Part shown: positions 25,254-33,051 of the stretch, one piece after another
Position numbering within the stretch: the first letter of the stretch is position 1
Layout: every line of letters begins with the position of its first letter
NCBI RefSeq assembly: GCF_025567415.1
Contig: NZ_JAOQJV010000001.1
Coordinates: forward strand, 1 to 64,000
Length of the DNA stretch: 64,000 nt
Reading direction: 5' to 3'
Source: Claveliimonas ammoniilytica
Lineage (GTDB): Bacteria; Bacillota; Clostridia; Lachnospirales; Lachnospiraceae
The notes under the pieces: model-generated
Told to the model about the DNA's origin: nothing
What the model saw: only the letters and a program-made list of their open reading frames with translations
Database searches by the model: none
Made by a program: the position numbers and the translations under genes

Positions 25254-27170
25254 ATGAAACAGGGATTTGTAAAGGTTGCAGCAGTGACACCGGATATCCG
25301 TGTTGCTGATGTGGAGTTTAACAAGGAACAGATCTGCAGGAAAATGGATGAAGCGGCAGCGTCTGGAGCGAAGATTATCGTATTTCCGGAGCTCTGCGTG
25401 ACAGGCTATACATGTAGTGATCTGTTTACACAGGATGTACTTTTGGATCATGCAAGAGAGGTTTTAACAGAGATTGCAGCGCATACCAGAGATATGGATG
25501 CGCTGGTATTTGTGGGCGCACCGCTGGCAGTAGATGGGGAACTGTATAATGTGGCTGCGGCTATGAATCATGGGAAGATTCTTGGACTGACAACGAAGAC
25601 ATTTTTGCCAAATTACGGGGAATTCTATGAGATGCGTCAGTTCAGAGAAGGACCGGAAAAGGCCAGAGAGATTGAATTTGATGGGGAAATGGTGCCGTTT
25701 GGACCAAATATCCTGTTTACTGCAAAGCAGATGGAACATCTGATTGTGGCAGCTGAGATCTGTGAAGATGTATGGTCGCCGGTGCCGCCAAGCATCGAAG
25801 CAGTACGAGAAGGTGCAACAGTGATCGTGAACTGTTCCGCCAGTGATGAGACAATCGGAAAGGCAACATATCGTGAAAGCCTGATTGAGGGTCAGTCAGC
25901 AAGACTGATCGCAGGATATATTTACTCCAATGCAGGAGAAGGGGAATCCACTACGGATCTGGTATTTGGCGGACACAATCTGATTGCGGAGAATGGCACA
26001 ATTTTGGCGGAAAGCAAACGGTTTGAGAATGGAATCATCTATTCGGAGATTGATGTGAACCGTCTGATGAGCGAGCGGAGAAAGAATACGACATTTAAGA
26101 CAGCAAAGGAACGTACGCTGACGCGTGTGCCGTTTGATATCGAGATTACAGAGACAGAGCTGACCCGTGTATTTCCGTCGCGTCCATTTGTGCCGAGTGA
26201 GAACAGAGAACGTGCAAAGCGTTGTGAAGAGATTTTGACCATTCAGGCAATGGGACTAAAAAAAAGACTGGAGCATACCCATGCAAAATGTGCAGTGGTT
26301 GGTATTTCCGGAGGACTGGATTCCACACTGGCTCTGCTTGTGACGGCGAAAGCATTTGATGCGCTTGGATTAGACAGAAAGCATATTATTTCTGTGACTA
26401 TGCCATGTTTTGGAACCACAGACCGTACCTATAACAATGCGTGCAAGATGTCATTATCACTGGGCGCGGAGCTTCGTGAAGTACCGATTGCAGCAGCGGT
26501 TATGCAGCATTTCAAAGATATCGGTCATGATCCGGAAGATCACAGCGTGACTTATGAGAACAGTCAGGCGAGAGAGCGTACTCAGGTGATCATGGACATC
26601 GCCAATGCCAATGGCGGTATGGTCATCGGTACCGGAGATATGTCAGAGCTGGCACTTGGCTGGGCAACTTATAATGGCGATCATATGTCGATGTATGGTG
26701 TAAACGCATCGGTGCCAAAGACACTGGTACGCCATCTGGTGCAGTATTATGCGGATACGACAGATGATAAGGAACTGCAGGAAGTTCTTTACGATGTGTT
26801 AGACACACCGGTAAGCCCGGAACTATTGCCGCCAAAAGATGGCAAGATCGCACAGAAGACGGAAGACCTTGTAGGACCATACGAACTGCATGACTTCTTC
26901 CTGTATTATTTTCTGCGTTTTGGATATACACCGTCCAAAATCTATCGGATTGCAAAGTATTCATTCGCAGGAGAATACGATGACGAGACCATATATAAAT
27001 GGCTCAGAACCTTCTGCTGGCGATTCTTTGCGCAACAGTTTAAGCGTTCCTGTCTGCCGGATGGACCGAAGGTCGGAACCGTAGCACTGTCTCCGAGAGG
27101 AGACTGGCGTATGCCGAGTGACGCATGCGTGGCAAGCTGGATGCGGGATCTGGAGCAGGTTGCTAGATAA
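25254..27170 (+). CDS. nadE: Glutamine-dependent NAD+ synthetase
   Basis: A 638-residue two-domain enzyme that amidates nicotinate adenine dinucleotide with ammonia from glutamine. The N-terminal nitrilase domain (about residues 1-275) has its catalytic Glu in VFPELCVTGY and Cys in VAAEICEDVW. The synthetase domain carries the ATP P-loop GISGGLDSTLALL and VIGTGDMSELALGWATYNGD. Length matches the glutaminase-fused form, so no separate glutaminase is needed. It starts at the ATG behind AAGGAGAAAGGC. The structured RNA region begins about 65 bp downstream. Confidence 0.95.
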   Translation: MKQGFVKVAAVTPDIRVADVEFNKEQICRKMDEAAASGAKIIVFPELCVTGYTCSDLFTQDVLLDHAREVLTEIAAHTRDMDALVFVGAPLAVDGELYNVAAAMNHGKILGLTTKTFLPNYGEFYEMRQFREGPEKAREIEFDGEMVPFGPNILFTAKQMEHLIVAAEICEDVWSPVPPSIEAVREGATVIVNCSASDETIGKATYRESLIEGQSARLIAGYIYSNAGEGESTTDLVFGGHNLIAENGTILAESKRFENGIIYSEIDVNRLMSERRKNTTFKTAKERTLTRVPFDIEITETELTRVFPSRPFVPSENRERAKRCEEILTIQAMGLKKRLEHTHAKCAVVGISGGLDSTLALLVTAKAFDALGLDRKHIISVTMPCFGTTDRTYNNACKMSLSLGAELREVPIAAAVMQHFKDIGHDPEDHSVTYENSQARERTQVIMDIANANGGMVIGTGDMSELALGWATYNGDHMSMYGVNASVPKTLVRHLVQYYADTTDDKELQEVLYDVLDTPVSPELLPPKDGKIAQKTEDLVGPYELHDFFLYYFLRFGYTPSKIYRIAKYSFAGEYDDETIYKWLRTFCWRFFAQQFKRSCLPDGPKVGTVALSPRGDWRMPSDACVASWMRDLEQVAR

Positions 27171-27203
27171 TCTTTGGTTTAAATATGTCTATTCAGGTTG
27201 CTT

Positions 27204-27232
27204 TTTTTTGAGTAAATTGAGTATGATATAAT
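27204..27232 (+). promoter_or_regulatory. Promoter of the structured RNA
   Basis: TGATATAAT (27224-27232) is an extended -10 element ahead of the first hairpin at 27235. The -35 region is only T-rich. The expected start is near 27238. Confidence 0.55.
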
Positions 27233-27234
27233 CA

Positions 27235-27490
27235 AGAACAGAAATGTTCTCGATGTAAGAGCATCGTTAAAAGTTGGGCTGCAGATGGAGCAGGATAAAT
27301 ATCCATCTCGTTAGATGTCTTAACTGGACATCGAGCCTGGCAACTTGGATAAAGCTGTAGTCCACGTGGGGGACTTAATGATTTCTACGTCGTTAATGGT
27401 ATCTTAACTGGATACCGAGGCTGACAACCAGCAGAAAACTCTTTAATTAAAAATCTTGGAGGAGTGTGGTTAAGCATCACACTCCTCTTT
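27235..27490 (+). ncRNA. Structured RNA with two related domains and terminator
   Basis: The transcript opens with AGAACA-GAAA-TGTTCT and CGATG-TAAGAG-CATCG hairpins. Two copies of an about 82-base domain follow, each containing CGTTA, then a hairpin with the identical loop TTAACTG, then GAG-CTG-CAAC. The hairpin stems differ compensatorily: GATGTC/GACATC at 27314-27332 and GGTATC/GATACC at 27398-27416. Outer stems AAGTTG/CAACTT and GCTG/CAGC enclose them. GTTA can also pair with TAAC in the loop, as a tight pseudoknot or an alternative fold. I do not recognise it as 6S RNA, tmRNA, SRP RNA or a named riboswitch. It lies where a type III antitoxin RNA would lie relative to the broken gene downstream. 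Confidence 0.7.
27458..27490 (+). terminator. Terminator between the RNA and the toxin-like gene
   Basis: GAGGAGTGTG (27459-27468) pairs with CACACTCCTC (27478-27487) around GTTAAGCAT and is followed by only three T. A leaky terminator in this place is typical of type III toxin-antitoxin loci. It lies 18 bases before the start codon of the next gene. Confidence 0.8.
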
Positions 27491-27507
27491 GTACATATGA
27501 GGTGTAA

Positions 27508-27845
27508 ATGGCGACCAAGACAGATAAGAAAAATAGAATACGTCAAGGAATTATAGAATCGGCAGCAGTATACAGTCAGAATCTGGCTGGTAAGGTGTTT
27601 TTGTATGTATATGGTAATGAGTATTTTGAGGTGTTATTAGTAAATTTTTCTTGCCGATGTCTTTGAGGGTGAGAGATTCATCTGTTGAAAAAAGTAATGA
27701 TGGTGAAGTGGTGGATTTTATCTTTTCCAAAGATGCGTGTAAATCTAAATATGATAGCTTGTTGGTTGAAGATAAAAATAAAATGATACCAGATTGCGTG
27801 ATACCTTTGATAAGTGATAAGTTTTGTGTCGATGTCAATGAATAA
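27508..27845 (+). pseudogene. Toxin-like nuclease gene (PBECR4/CptN-like), internally deleted
   Basis: From the ATG at 27508 (GAGGTG upstream) 52 codons are open, starting MATKTDKKNRIRQGIIESAA and continuing to a GKVFLYVYGNEYFEVLL segment. That frame stops at 27664-27666. In a different frame from about 27651 a C-terminal part continues, with LRVRDSSVEKSNDGEVVDFI and a SKYDSLLVEDKNKMIPD segment, to the TAA at 27843. The middle is missing and the halves are out of frame, so this is a deletion derivative of a protein of perhaps 160-200 residues. From memory it resembles PBECR4-domain or CptIN-type toxins; a profile search is needed to confirm this. Confidence 0.65.
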
Positions 27846-27865
27846 CTACATAAAAAGGTGAAAAT

Positions 27866-27911
27866 GCGTGAAATTTGGAGATAAAATTAGTCATCAGATT
27901 TCACGCTTTTT
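27866..27911 (+). terminator. Terminator after the toxin-like pseudogene
   Basis: GCGTGAAAT (27866-27874) is the exact complement of ATTTCACGC (27898-27906), followed by TTTTT. It separates the pseudogene from the hsd locus. The T-tract merges into the hsdM -35 element. Confidence 0.75.
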
Positions 27912-27938
27912 GCGATATGCGGATAAATATGGTATACT
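27910..27938 (+). promoter_or_regulatory. Promoter of the hsd operon
   Basis: TTGCGA (27910-27915) and TATACT (27933-27938) are 17 bases apart, 53 bases before the hsdM start. The leader between them and the gene shows no further dyad. Confidence 0.65.
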
Positions 27939-27990
27939 CATTACCATAAATACATTCAATCTTATGGACAAATTTACGGAGGGGAATAAG

Positions 27991-29589
27991 ATGGCTGTGG
28001 AAGAAAATAGTAAAGATCTGATTAGCGTATTATGGAGCGGAGCGGATATCCTTCGCTCGAAAATGGATGCAAATGAATATAAAGATTATTTGCTGGGAAT
28101 CGTGTTTTACAAGTATCTGTCGGATTCATTTTTGATAAAAGTGTATGATATGATCTGTGATGATAAGCCGGAGACATTGCAGGATGCATTGAACACGTAT
28201 ATAGAAGAATTAAAAGGGGAAGATGCGGAAGAATTAGTGGCTGAGATGAAAAGAGAATGCCATTATGTTATTGAACCAGAGTTGACGTATACCCGTTTTG
28301 CTGATGATGCGAGGAATAATGTATTCAGTCGTGAACAGTTACAAAAAGCGTTTAATAATATTGAGCAGAGTGATCCACTTTTTGCAGACTTGTTTACGGA
28401 TATTGACCTATATTCAAATCGTCTGGGAACGGGAGATCAGAAACAGAGCGATACAGTTGCGAGTCTGATTCGGGAAATTGATAAAGCAGATTTGTTGAAT
28501 TCTGATTCAGATGTGCTTGGAAATGCATATGAATATTTGATTGGACAGTTCGCTTCTGAGACGGGAAAGAAAGCAGGAGAATTCTATACACCACAGGCTG
28601 TATCTAAGATTTTGACGAAAATTGCAATTGCTGGACAGGAGACAAAGAAGGGATTGTCAGTGTATGATCCATGTATGGGTTCAGGTTCATTGTTGTTGAA
28701 TGCAAAGAGATATTCGAAAGAACCAGGTTATATCAGATATTATGGTCAGGAACTTATGACTTCTACGTATAATCTTGCAAGAATGAATATGTTCCTGCAT
28801 GGGATTGTGCCTGAGAATCAGAAACTCCGCAATGGTGATACGCTGGATGGAGACTGGCCGACAGGAGAAGAGACCGATTTCAACATGGTACTTATGAATC
28901 CTCCATACTCTGCAAAATGGAGCGCGGCAGCAGGATTTTTACAGGACGAAAGATTCAGCGATTACGGTGTGCTGGCTCCAAAATCTAAAGCAGACTATGC
29001 ATTTCTGCTTCATGGATTATATCATCTGAAGAGTAAAGGTACTATGGCAATTGTATTACCGCATGGCGTGTTATTCCGAGGCGCAGCGGAAGGAAAGATA
29101 AGAGAGAAATTACTGCGTTCAGGAAATATCTATGCAGTTATCGGTCTGCCGGCGAATCTGTTTTATAATACATCTATTCCAACGTGTATTATCGTATTGA
29201 AGAAGCATAGAGACGGGAGAGATGTATTATTCATTGATGCTTCTAAGAAATTTGAAAAAGGAAAGAAACAGAATACGATGACGGATGAACATATCGATTC
29301 AGTTATCAATCTTTACATGAAGCGAGAAACGGTAGATAAGGAGTCATATCTTGCCGAGTTTGAAGACATAGAAAAGAATGACTTTAATCTTAATATTCCA
29401 AGATATGTAGATACCTTTGAAAAAGAAGAAGAGGTGGATCTGAATACACTCTTGGCAGATATGAAAAAGACGGAAGAAGAAATCGAAAAGGTACAGAGTG
29501 AGTTTATAGACATGCTGAAAGAATTGACTTCCACAGATAAGGATGTTATGGCATCACTAAACAGCTTAATTGAAATGATTGAGGGGTGA
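27991..29589 (+). CDS. hsdM: Type I restriction-modification system, M subunit
   Basis: A 532-residue N6-adenine DNA methyltransferase subunit. It has the N-terminal HsdM helical domain, then the SAM site DPCMGSGSLL (about residue 226) and the catalytic motif NPPY (about residue 302, MNPPYSAKW). It works as M2S with HsdS to methylate adenines at the recognised bipartite site and as part of R2M2S in cleavage. The ATG at 27991 follows ACGGAGGGG; a longer frame from 27868 covers the promoter and is not credible. The stop overlaps the hsdS start region. Confidence 0.95.
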   Translation: MAVEENSKDLISVLWSGADILRSKMDANEYKDYLLGIVFYKYLSDSFLIKVYDMICDDKPETLQDALNTYIEELKGEDAEELVAEMKRECHYVIEPELTYTRFADDARNNVFSREQLQKAFNNIEQSDPLFADLFTDIDLYSNRLGTGDQKQSDTVASLIREIDKADLLNSDSDVLGNAYEYLIGQFASETGKKAGEFYTPQAVSKILTKIAIAGQETKKGLSVYDPCMGSGSLLLNAKRYSKEPGYIRYYGQELMTSTYNLARMNMFLHGIVPENQKLRNGDTLDGDWPTGEETDFNMVLMNPPYSAKWSAAAGFLQDERFSDYGVLAPKSKADYAFLLHGLYHLKSKGTMAIVLPHGVLFRGAAEGKIREKLLRSGNIYAVIGLPANLFYNTSIPTCIIVLKKHRDGRDVLFIDASKKFEKGKKQNTMTDEHIDSVINLYMKRETVDKESYLAEFEDIEKNDFNLNIPRYVDTFEKEEEVDLNTLLADMKKTEEEIEKVQSEFIDMLKELTSTDKDVMASLNSLIEMIEG

Positions 29590-29594
29590 TGAAA

Positions 29595-30776
29595 ATGAAT
29601 AGTCCAAAGATTAGGTTTAAAGGGTATACAGAAGATTGGGAACAGCGTAAGTTGGGAGAAATCATAACTGAATATAAAGAGACTGTTGATTCGGAGTGTA
29701 CATTGCCAATTCTTACTTCATCTAAAACAGAAGGTGTAATATTGCAAGAAGAGCATTTTGGAAGAAAGCAACAACATGATATTACGGGGTACAATATACT
29801 ACCAAGAAATTACTGTACTTATCGAAACAGAAGTGACGGAGTAGATTTTACGTTTAATATCAACAAATGCTGTGATAAAGGGATTATTAGTAAATTTTAT
29901 CCTGTTTTTAGTGGCAAGAATAGTGATGTTTTCTTCCTCTCGCTAGTATTGAATAATAGCGATGGAGTTGTACGTGAAATAGCGTATACATGTACAGGAA
30001 CGGGACAGAAGGTTCTCTCATTTCTTGATTTGCAAAAGATGAAGGTTAGGGTACCAAGTTATGATGAGCAAAAAGAAATTGCAGCATATTTTGAAAATCT
30101 CGACCACCTCATCACTCTTCACCAGCGAAAGTGCGAACAGACAAAAACATTGAAAAAATATATGCTTCAAAAAATGTTTCCACAAGAAGGTCAAAAAGTT
30201 CCAGAAATTCGATTTGAAGGATTTACTGGCGATTGGGAACAGCGTAAGTTGGGGGAACTTGGGACAGTCCAGACATGCAAACGAATTTTTAAAGAACAAA
30301 CATCGGAAAAGGGGGACATTCCTTTTTTTAAGAATGGAACTATTGGATTAGAACCTGATTCATATATCTCGAGAGAAATGTATGAAGAATTTCGTAGATT
30401 ATATCCTTATCCAGAAGTAGGAGATACACTGATTTCAGTAGTTGGAAGCATTGGAAGAACTGCTGAATATACAGGGAAAGATGAGTATTTTCAGGATTCA
30501 AATGTTGTATGGCTTAAGACAGATGGAAGCATTAATAAAAAGTTTCTCAAGATATCTTATCAAGTAATAAAGTGGTTGATAGAAGGGTCTACAGTCAAGC
30601 ATTTATATAATGATAATATATTGCGAAGTGAGATTGTTATGCCGGTTTCGCAGATTGAACAAGCAAAAATAGCAGAGTTTTTTGAAGAACTTGATCACCT
30701 CATCACTCTTCACCAGCGAGAGTATGAAAAATTGCAGGAACTTAAAAAATTTATGTTACAGAATATGTTTGTGTAG
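29595..30776 (+). CDS. hsdS: Type I restriction-modification system, S (specificity) subunit
   Basis: A full-length HsdS of 393 residues with two target-recognition domains (TRDs). Each TRD begins with DWEQRKLGE (residues about 14 and 213) and ends with a conserved helix containing LDHLITLHQR. TRD1 and TRD2 differ in sequence, so the recognised DNA site should be asymmetric. GAGGGG (29581-29586) fits the ATG at 29595; alternative starts are GTG 29586 and ATG 29589. The repeated ends are near-identical at DNA level with those of two silent cassettes downstream (31916-32410 and 32446-32966), which makes this the expressed copy of a variable set. Confidence 0.93.
   Translation: MNSPKIRFKGYTEDWEQRKLGEIITEYKETVDSECTLPILTSSKTEGVILQEEHFGRKQQHDITGYNILPRNYCTYRNRSDGVDFTFNINKCCDKGIISKFYPVFSGKNSDVFFLSLVLNNSDGVVREIAYTCTGTGQKVLSFLDLQKMKVRVPSYDEQKEIAAYFENLDHLITLHQRKCEQTKTLKKYMLQKMFPQEGQKVPEIRFEGFTGDWEQRKLGELGTVQTCKRIFKEQTSEKGDIPFFKNGTIGLEPDSYISREMYEEFRRLYPYPEVGDTLISVVGSIGRTAEYTGKDEYFQDSNVVWLKTDGSINKKFLKISYQVIKWLIEGSTVKHLYNDNILRSEIVMPVSQIEQAKIAEFFEELDHLITLHQREYEKLQELKKFMLQNMFV
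29634..29659 (+). repeat. 5' edge repeat of hsdS TRD cassettes (first copy)
   Basis: The sequence TTGGGAACAGCGTAAGTTGG appears here, again at about 30234, 31918 and 32448, always at the start of a TRD cassette. Its core CAGCGTAAG falls at 29643, 30240, 31924 and 32455. It encodes W-E-Q-R-K-L. The same core, slightly altered, occurs at the 3' edges of the cassettes. Confidence 0.85.
30097..30131 (+). repeat. 3' edge repeat of hsdS TRD cassettes (first copy)
   Basis: GACCACCTCATCACTCTTCA followed by CCAGCGAAAG marks the end of TRD1 and recurs at about 30693-30722, 32387-32415 and 32941-32970. It encodes DHLITLHQRK. The last nine bases are versions of the core found at the 5' edges: CAGCGAAAG 30123, CAGCGAGAG 30714, CAGTGTAAG 32407 and CAGCGTAGA 32962. 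Confidence 0.85.
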
Positions 30777-30818
30777 AGAAAATTACAAATTCATAGATAA
30801 AAATTGAATGGAAGAAAA

Positions 30819-30918
30819 ATGCTTAAAAAAAACTGATTATACATGGTTGGAAAGGGTGACTTACGATGAAGTTTATCGATGCGATATTTTTGAAATGAAT
30901 TATGTAAAAAAGGCTTGA
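30819..30918 (+). pseudogene. Short broken frame with an A8 tract
   Basis: ATG at 30819 is followed by CTT and eight A, then a stop. Removing one A would give a 32-codon frame, MLKKTDYTWLERVTYDEVYR to MNYVKKA, ending at 30918. GGAAG lies before the ATG. It may be a gene remnant or a slippage-controlled small protein. Nothing in it is recognised, and it fills most of the gap between hsdS and the DUF3990 gene. Confidence 0.3.
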
Positions 30919-30945
30919 AGTCGTGAGATGTATGGAGGAACAGAT

Positions 30946-31428
30946 ATGAGTAATAAGCTGGAACTATATCACGGAAGTGGACAGATAGTTGAGTTCCCAG
31001 AAATAAGAAAAACACGATATACTAAAGATTTCTCATGGGGATTTTATTGTACAAATAGTTATCAACAGGCACATCGTTGGGCAGAACGTAAACATGAAAA
31101 TGGAATTGTTAATGTATATTCTTATACGGAAAATAATCAGCTGAATATTAAAAAGTTCGAAAAAATGACTAATGAATGGCTAGATTTTATAGCTGAATGT
31201 CGTGCGGGAAAAGTTCACGCGTATGACATCGTGGAAGGACCGATGGCTGATGATACGATTTGGAATTTTGTAAATGATTATTTAAACAAAAATATTAGCA
31301 GAGAGGTTTTCTGGGAATATGCGAAATTTAAACATCCATCGCATCAGATCAGTTTTCATAGTATCAGAGCTTTGGAATGTCTGAAATATGAAAGGAGTGA
31401 GGTTATTAATGACAGTACAGTGGAATAA
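30946..31428 (+). CDS. DUF3990 domain protein, ADP-ribosyltransferase-like
   Basis: A 160-residue protein with DUF3990 hallmarks. These are NKLELYHGSGQIVEFPEIRK at the N terminus, the GFYCTNSYQQAHRWAERK segment and a HQISFHSIRALECLKY end. The YHG and GFY(C)T motifs are those of the ADP-ribosyltransferase fold, so it may modify a protein, RNA or small molecule; this is family-level inference. The ATG at 30946 follows GGAGG by 7 bases. Its last 20 bases overlap the next gene, which suggests a coupled pair such as a toxin and its partner. It interrupts the hsd locus between expressed hsdS and the silent cassettes. Confidence 0.72.
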   Translation: MSNKLELYHGSGQIVEFPEIRKTRYTKDFSWGFYCTNSYQQAHRWAERKHENGIVNVYSYTENNQLNIKKFEKMTNEWLDFIAECRAGKVHAYDIVEGPMADDTIWNFVNDYLNKNISREVFWEYAKFKHPSHQISFHSIRALECLKYERSEVINDSTVE

Positions 31429-31858
31429 AGATGATTTGTTTTATGTGTGCTCTATGATTGAGTTTGTGGCCAGGGAAACCCATAACAAATGTAAGGATGT
31501 AGTATCAAAATTATCGGATAAAGCATTGAAACATCAGTTGAAAGCAGCGGGTGTAAACCACTGCCTTTCGTTTGAACAGGTATGTGACGAGTGGATCGAA
31601 GAATATGGAATAGCAGATGGAACATTTGATAATATCACGACATGCAAATATGAAGTGCCAAGCGTAACTTCTATAGGACGAGTATATCAAACGCTGATAG
31701 TAGATGTAATGGGATTGTACGAAAACATTATTGAAGCAATCAAAAAAGTGTACAGTTCATTTATTAGTGATGAAATATCAAATTTTAATTCAAGTGTATA
31801 TTATAGCAATCCAGATTATATAAGATGTTCTTATGAAGCGGGGATGTTATTAGATTAG
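31409..31858 (+). CDS. Conserved hypothetical partner of the DUF3990 protein
   Basis: A 149-residue protein I do not recognise as a named family. It is acidic and mostly helical, beginning MTVQWNKDDLFYVCSMIEFV, with an SFEQVCDEWIEEYGI stretch and a Tyr-rich C-terminal part, NPDYIRCSYEAGMLLD. There is no signal peptide or membrane helix. AAAGGAG lies 11 bases before the ATG at 31409, inside the DUF3990 gene. The 20-base overlap implies coupled translation, and an antitoxin or immunity role is a guess from that arrangement. Confidence 0.6.
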   Translation: MTVQWNKDDLFYVCSMIEFVARETHNKCKDVVSKLSDKALKHQLKAAGVNHCLSFEQVCDEWIEEYGIADGTFDNITTCKYEVPSVTSIGRVYQTLIVDVMGLYENIIEAIKKVYSSFISDEISNFNSSVYYSNPDYIRCSYEAGMLLD

Positions 31859-31875
31859 AAAGTATCACTTTTTTA

Positions 31876-31884
31876 CAGCGTAAG
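31876..31884 (+). repeat. Solitary CAGCGTAAG core upstream of silent cassette 1
   Basis: CAGCGTAAG occurs here without the rest of the edge repeat, 17 bases after the end of the DUF3990 pair and 39 bases before the first silent cassette's 5' core at 31924. It could be the scar of an earlier recombination event that brought the DUF3990 pair in. Confidence 0.5.
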
Positions 31885-31890
31885 TGTAAA

Positions 31891-32418
31891 GTGAGGGTGA
31901 AATTTAATCGAAATACTTGGGAACAGCGTAAGTTGGGGGAATTGGTAGGCATTTATGATGGAGTTCACCAAACTCCTGACTATCAAGACTCTGGGATAAT
32001 GTTTTTATCAGTAGAAAATATTGCAACACTTAAATCAGAAAAATATATATCTGAAGAAGCCTTTGAAAGAGACTATAAAGTATATCCTGAAAAAGATGAT
32101 ATTCTGATGACTAGGATTGGAGATGTTGGTACTACGAATGTGGTAGAAACAGCAGAAAAAGTGGCATTTTATGTGAGTTTGGCTTTGCTCAAACCAAACG
32201 GAATTGATTCATATTTCTTAAGTAATGCAATGAAAACTAATGCTTTTCAGAAAGGTTTAAGAGAACGTACATTAGTAACTGCGATACCACAGAAAATCAA
32301 TAAGGATGAGATTGGTAAGATTGATATTTTCATTACCAATAATGACGAAGAACAAAAGAAAATCGGAGCCTATTTTTCCAACCTCGACCACCTCATCACT
32401 CTTCACCAGTGTAAGTGA
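31891..32418 (+). pseudogene. hsdS': Silent hsdS half: one TRD cassette
   Basis: A 175-codon frame coding for a single TRD. It begins WEQRKLGELVGIYDGVHQTP and ends NLDHLITLHQCK before a stop. There is no proper ribosome site (the frame opens with a GTG at 31891) and no second TRD, so it is unlikely to make a working S subunit. Its ends match the edge repeats in hsdS, on the same strand, so it can replace a TRD in the expressed gene by recombination. The TRD body differs from both expressed TRDs. Confidence 0.8.
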
Positions 32419-32442
32419 GCATGGTTGACAGAAGAGAACTAA

Positions 32443-33051
32443 AACGCTTGGGAACAGCGTAAGTTGGATGATGTAACTGTTAAAATTGGTAGTGGAAAGA
32501 CCCCTTCGGGAGGGGAAAATGCTTATGTTGATGCAGGAATTCCACTTATCAGATCGCAGAATGTGAATGATAATAAAGTCGATTTTGAGGATATAGTTTA
32601 CATTGATGAATCAACAGATAAACTGATGATGAACTCTCGTGTTTTTGCTAATGATGTTTTGCTGAATATAACAGGGGCTTCAATTGGAAGAAGTGCGGTA
32701 TATAAAGGTCTAGATGAAGCAAATGTTAATCAGCATGTATGCATTATTAGGCCAATCGAAGGATATCATCCGGATTTTATACAATTGAATTTAGCTTCGG
32801 ATAGGGGGCAGAAACAAATAAAGTCGAGTCAAGCTGGTGGAGGAAGAGAAGGACTTAATTTTCAACAAATAGGTAAGATGGAGTTCGTTTTTCCAACTTT
32901 AGATGAACAAAAGCAAATAGGAAATTATTTTAATAACATTGATCACCTCATCACTCTTCACCAGCGTAGACACCTCTATATGAAATATACATCTAAATGT
33001 ATGATAAATATAACAATAATAGTAAAGGAGACTACACTATGCCAGAATTAG
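32443..33051 (+). pseudogene. hsdS': Silent hsdS half: second TRD cassette
   Basis: Starting in the repeat (LWEQRKLDDVTVKIGSGKT), this frame encodes a further distinct TRD with IPLIRSQNVNDNKVDF and LLNITGASIGRSAVY, both typical HsdS pieces. It reaches the conserved INIDHLITLHQRR-like end at about 32966. The frame then runs on for 27 codons of unrelated sequence to 33051, overlapping the hsdR start. It has no ribosome site or start codon at its natural beginning, except a TTG at 32464. It is best read as a storage cassette for specificity exchange. Confidence 0.8.

Noticed and set aside
27235..27490. 6S RNA, tmRNA, SRP RNA or a known riboswitch as identity of the structured RNA
   Set aside because: It lacks the central bubble of 6S, the tRNA-like ends of tmRNA and the GGAAGG-type SRP loop, and I recognise no aptamer consensus.
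27868..27990. Longer hsdM beginning at a GTG at 27868
   Set aside because: This stretch is a terminator hairpin plus the hsdM promoter; the ATG at 27991 has a strong ribosome site.
29586..32970. Reading the repeats in the hsd locus as a CRISPR array
   Set aside because: The repeats are about 500 bp apart, sit within coding sequence and encode conserved HsdS helices; no cas genes are present.
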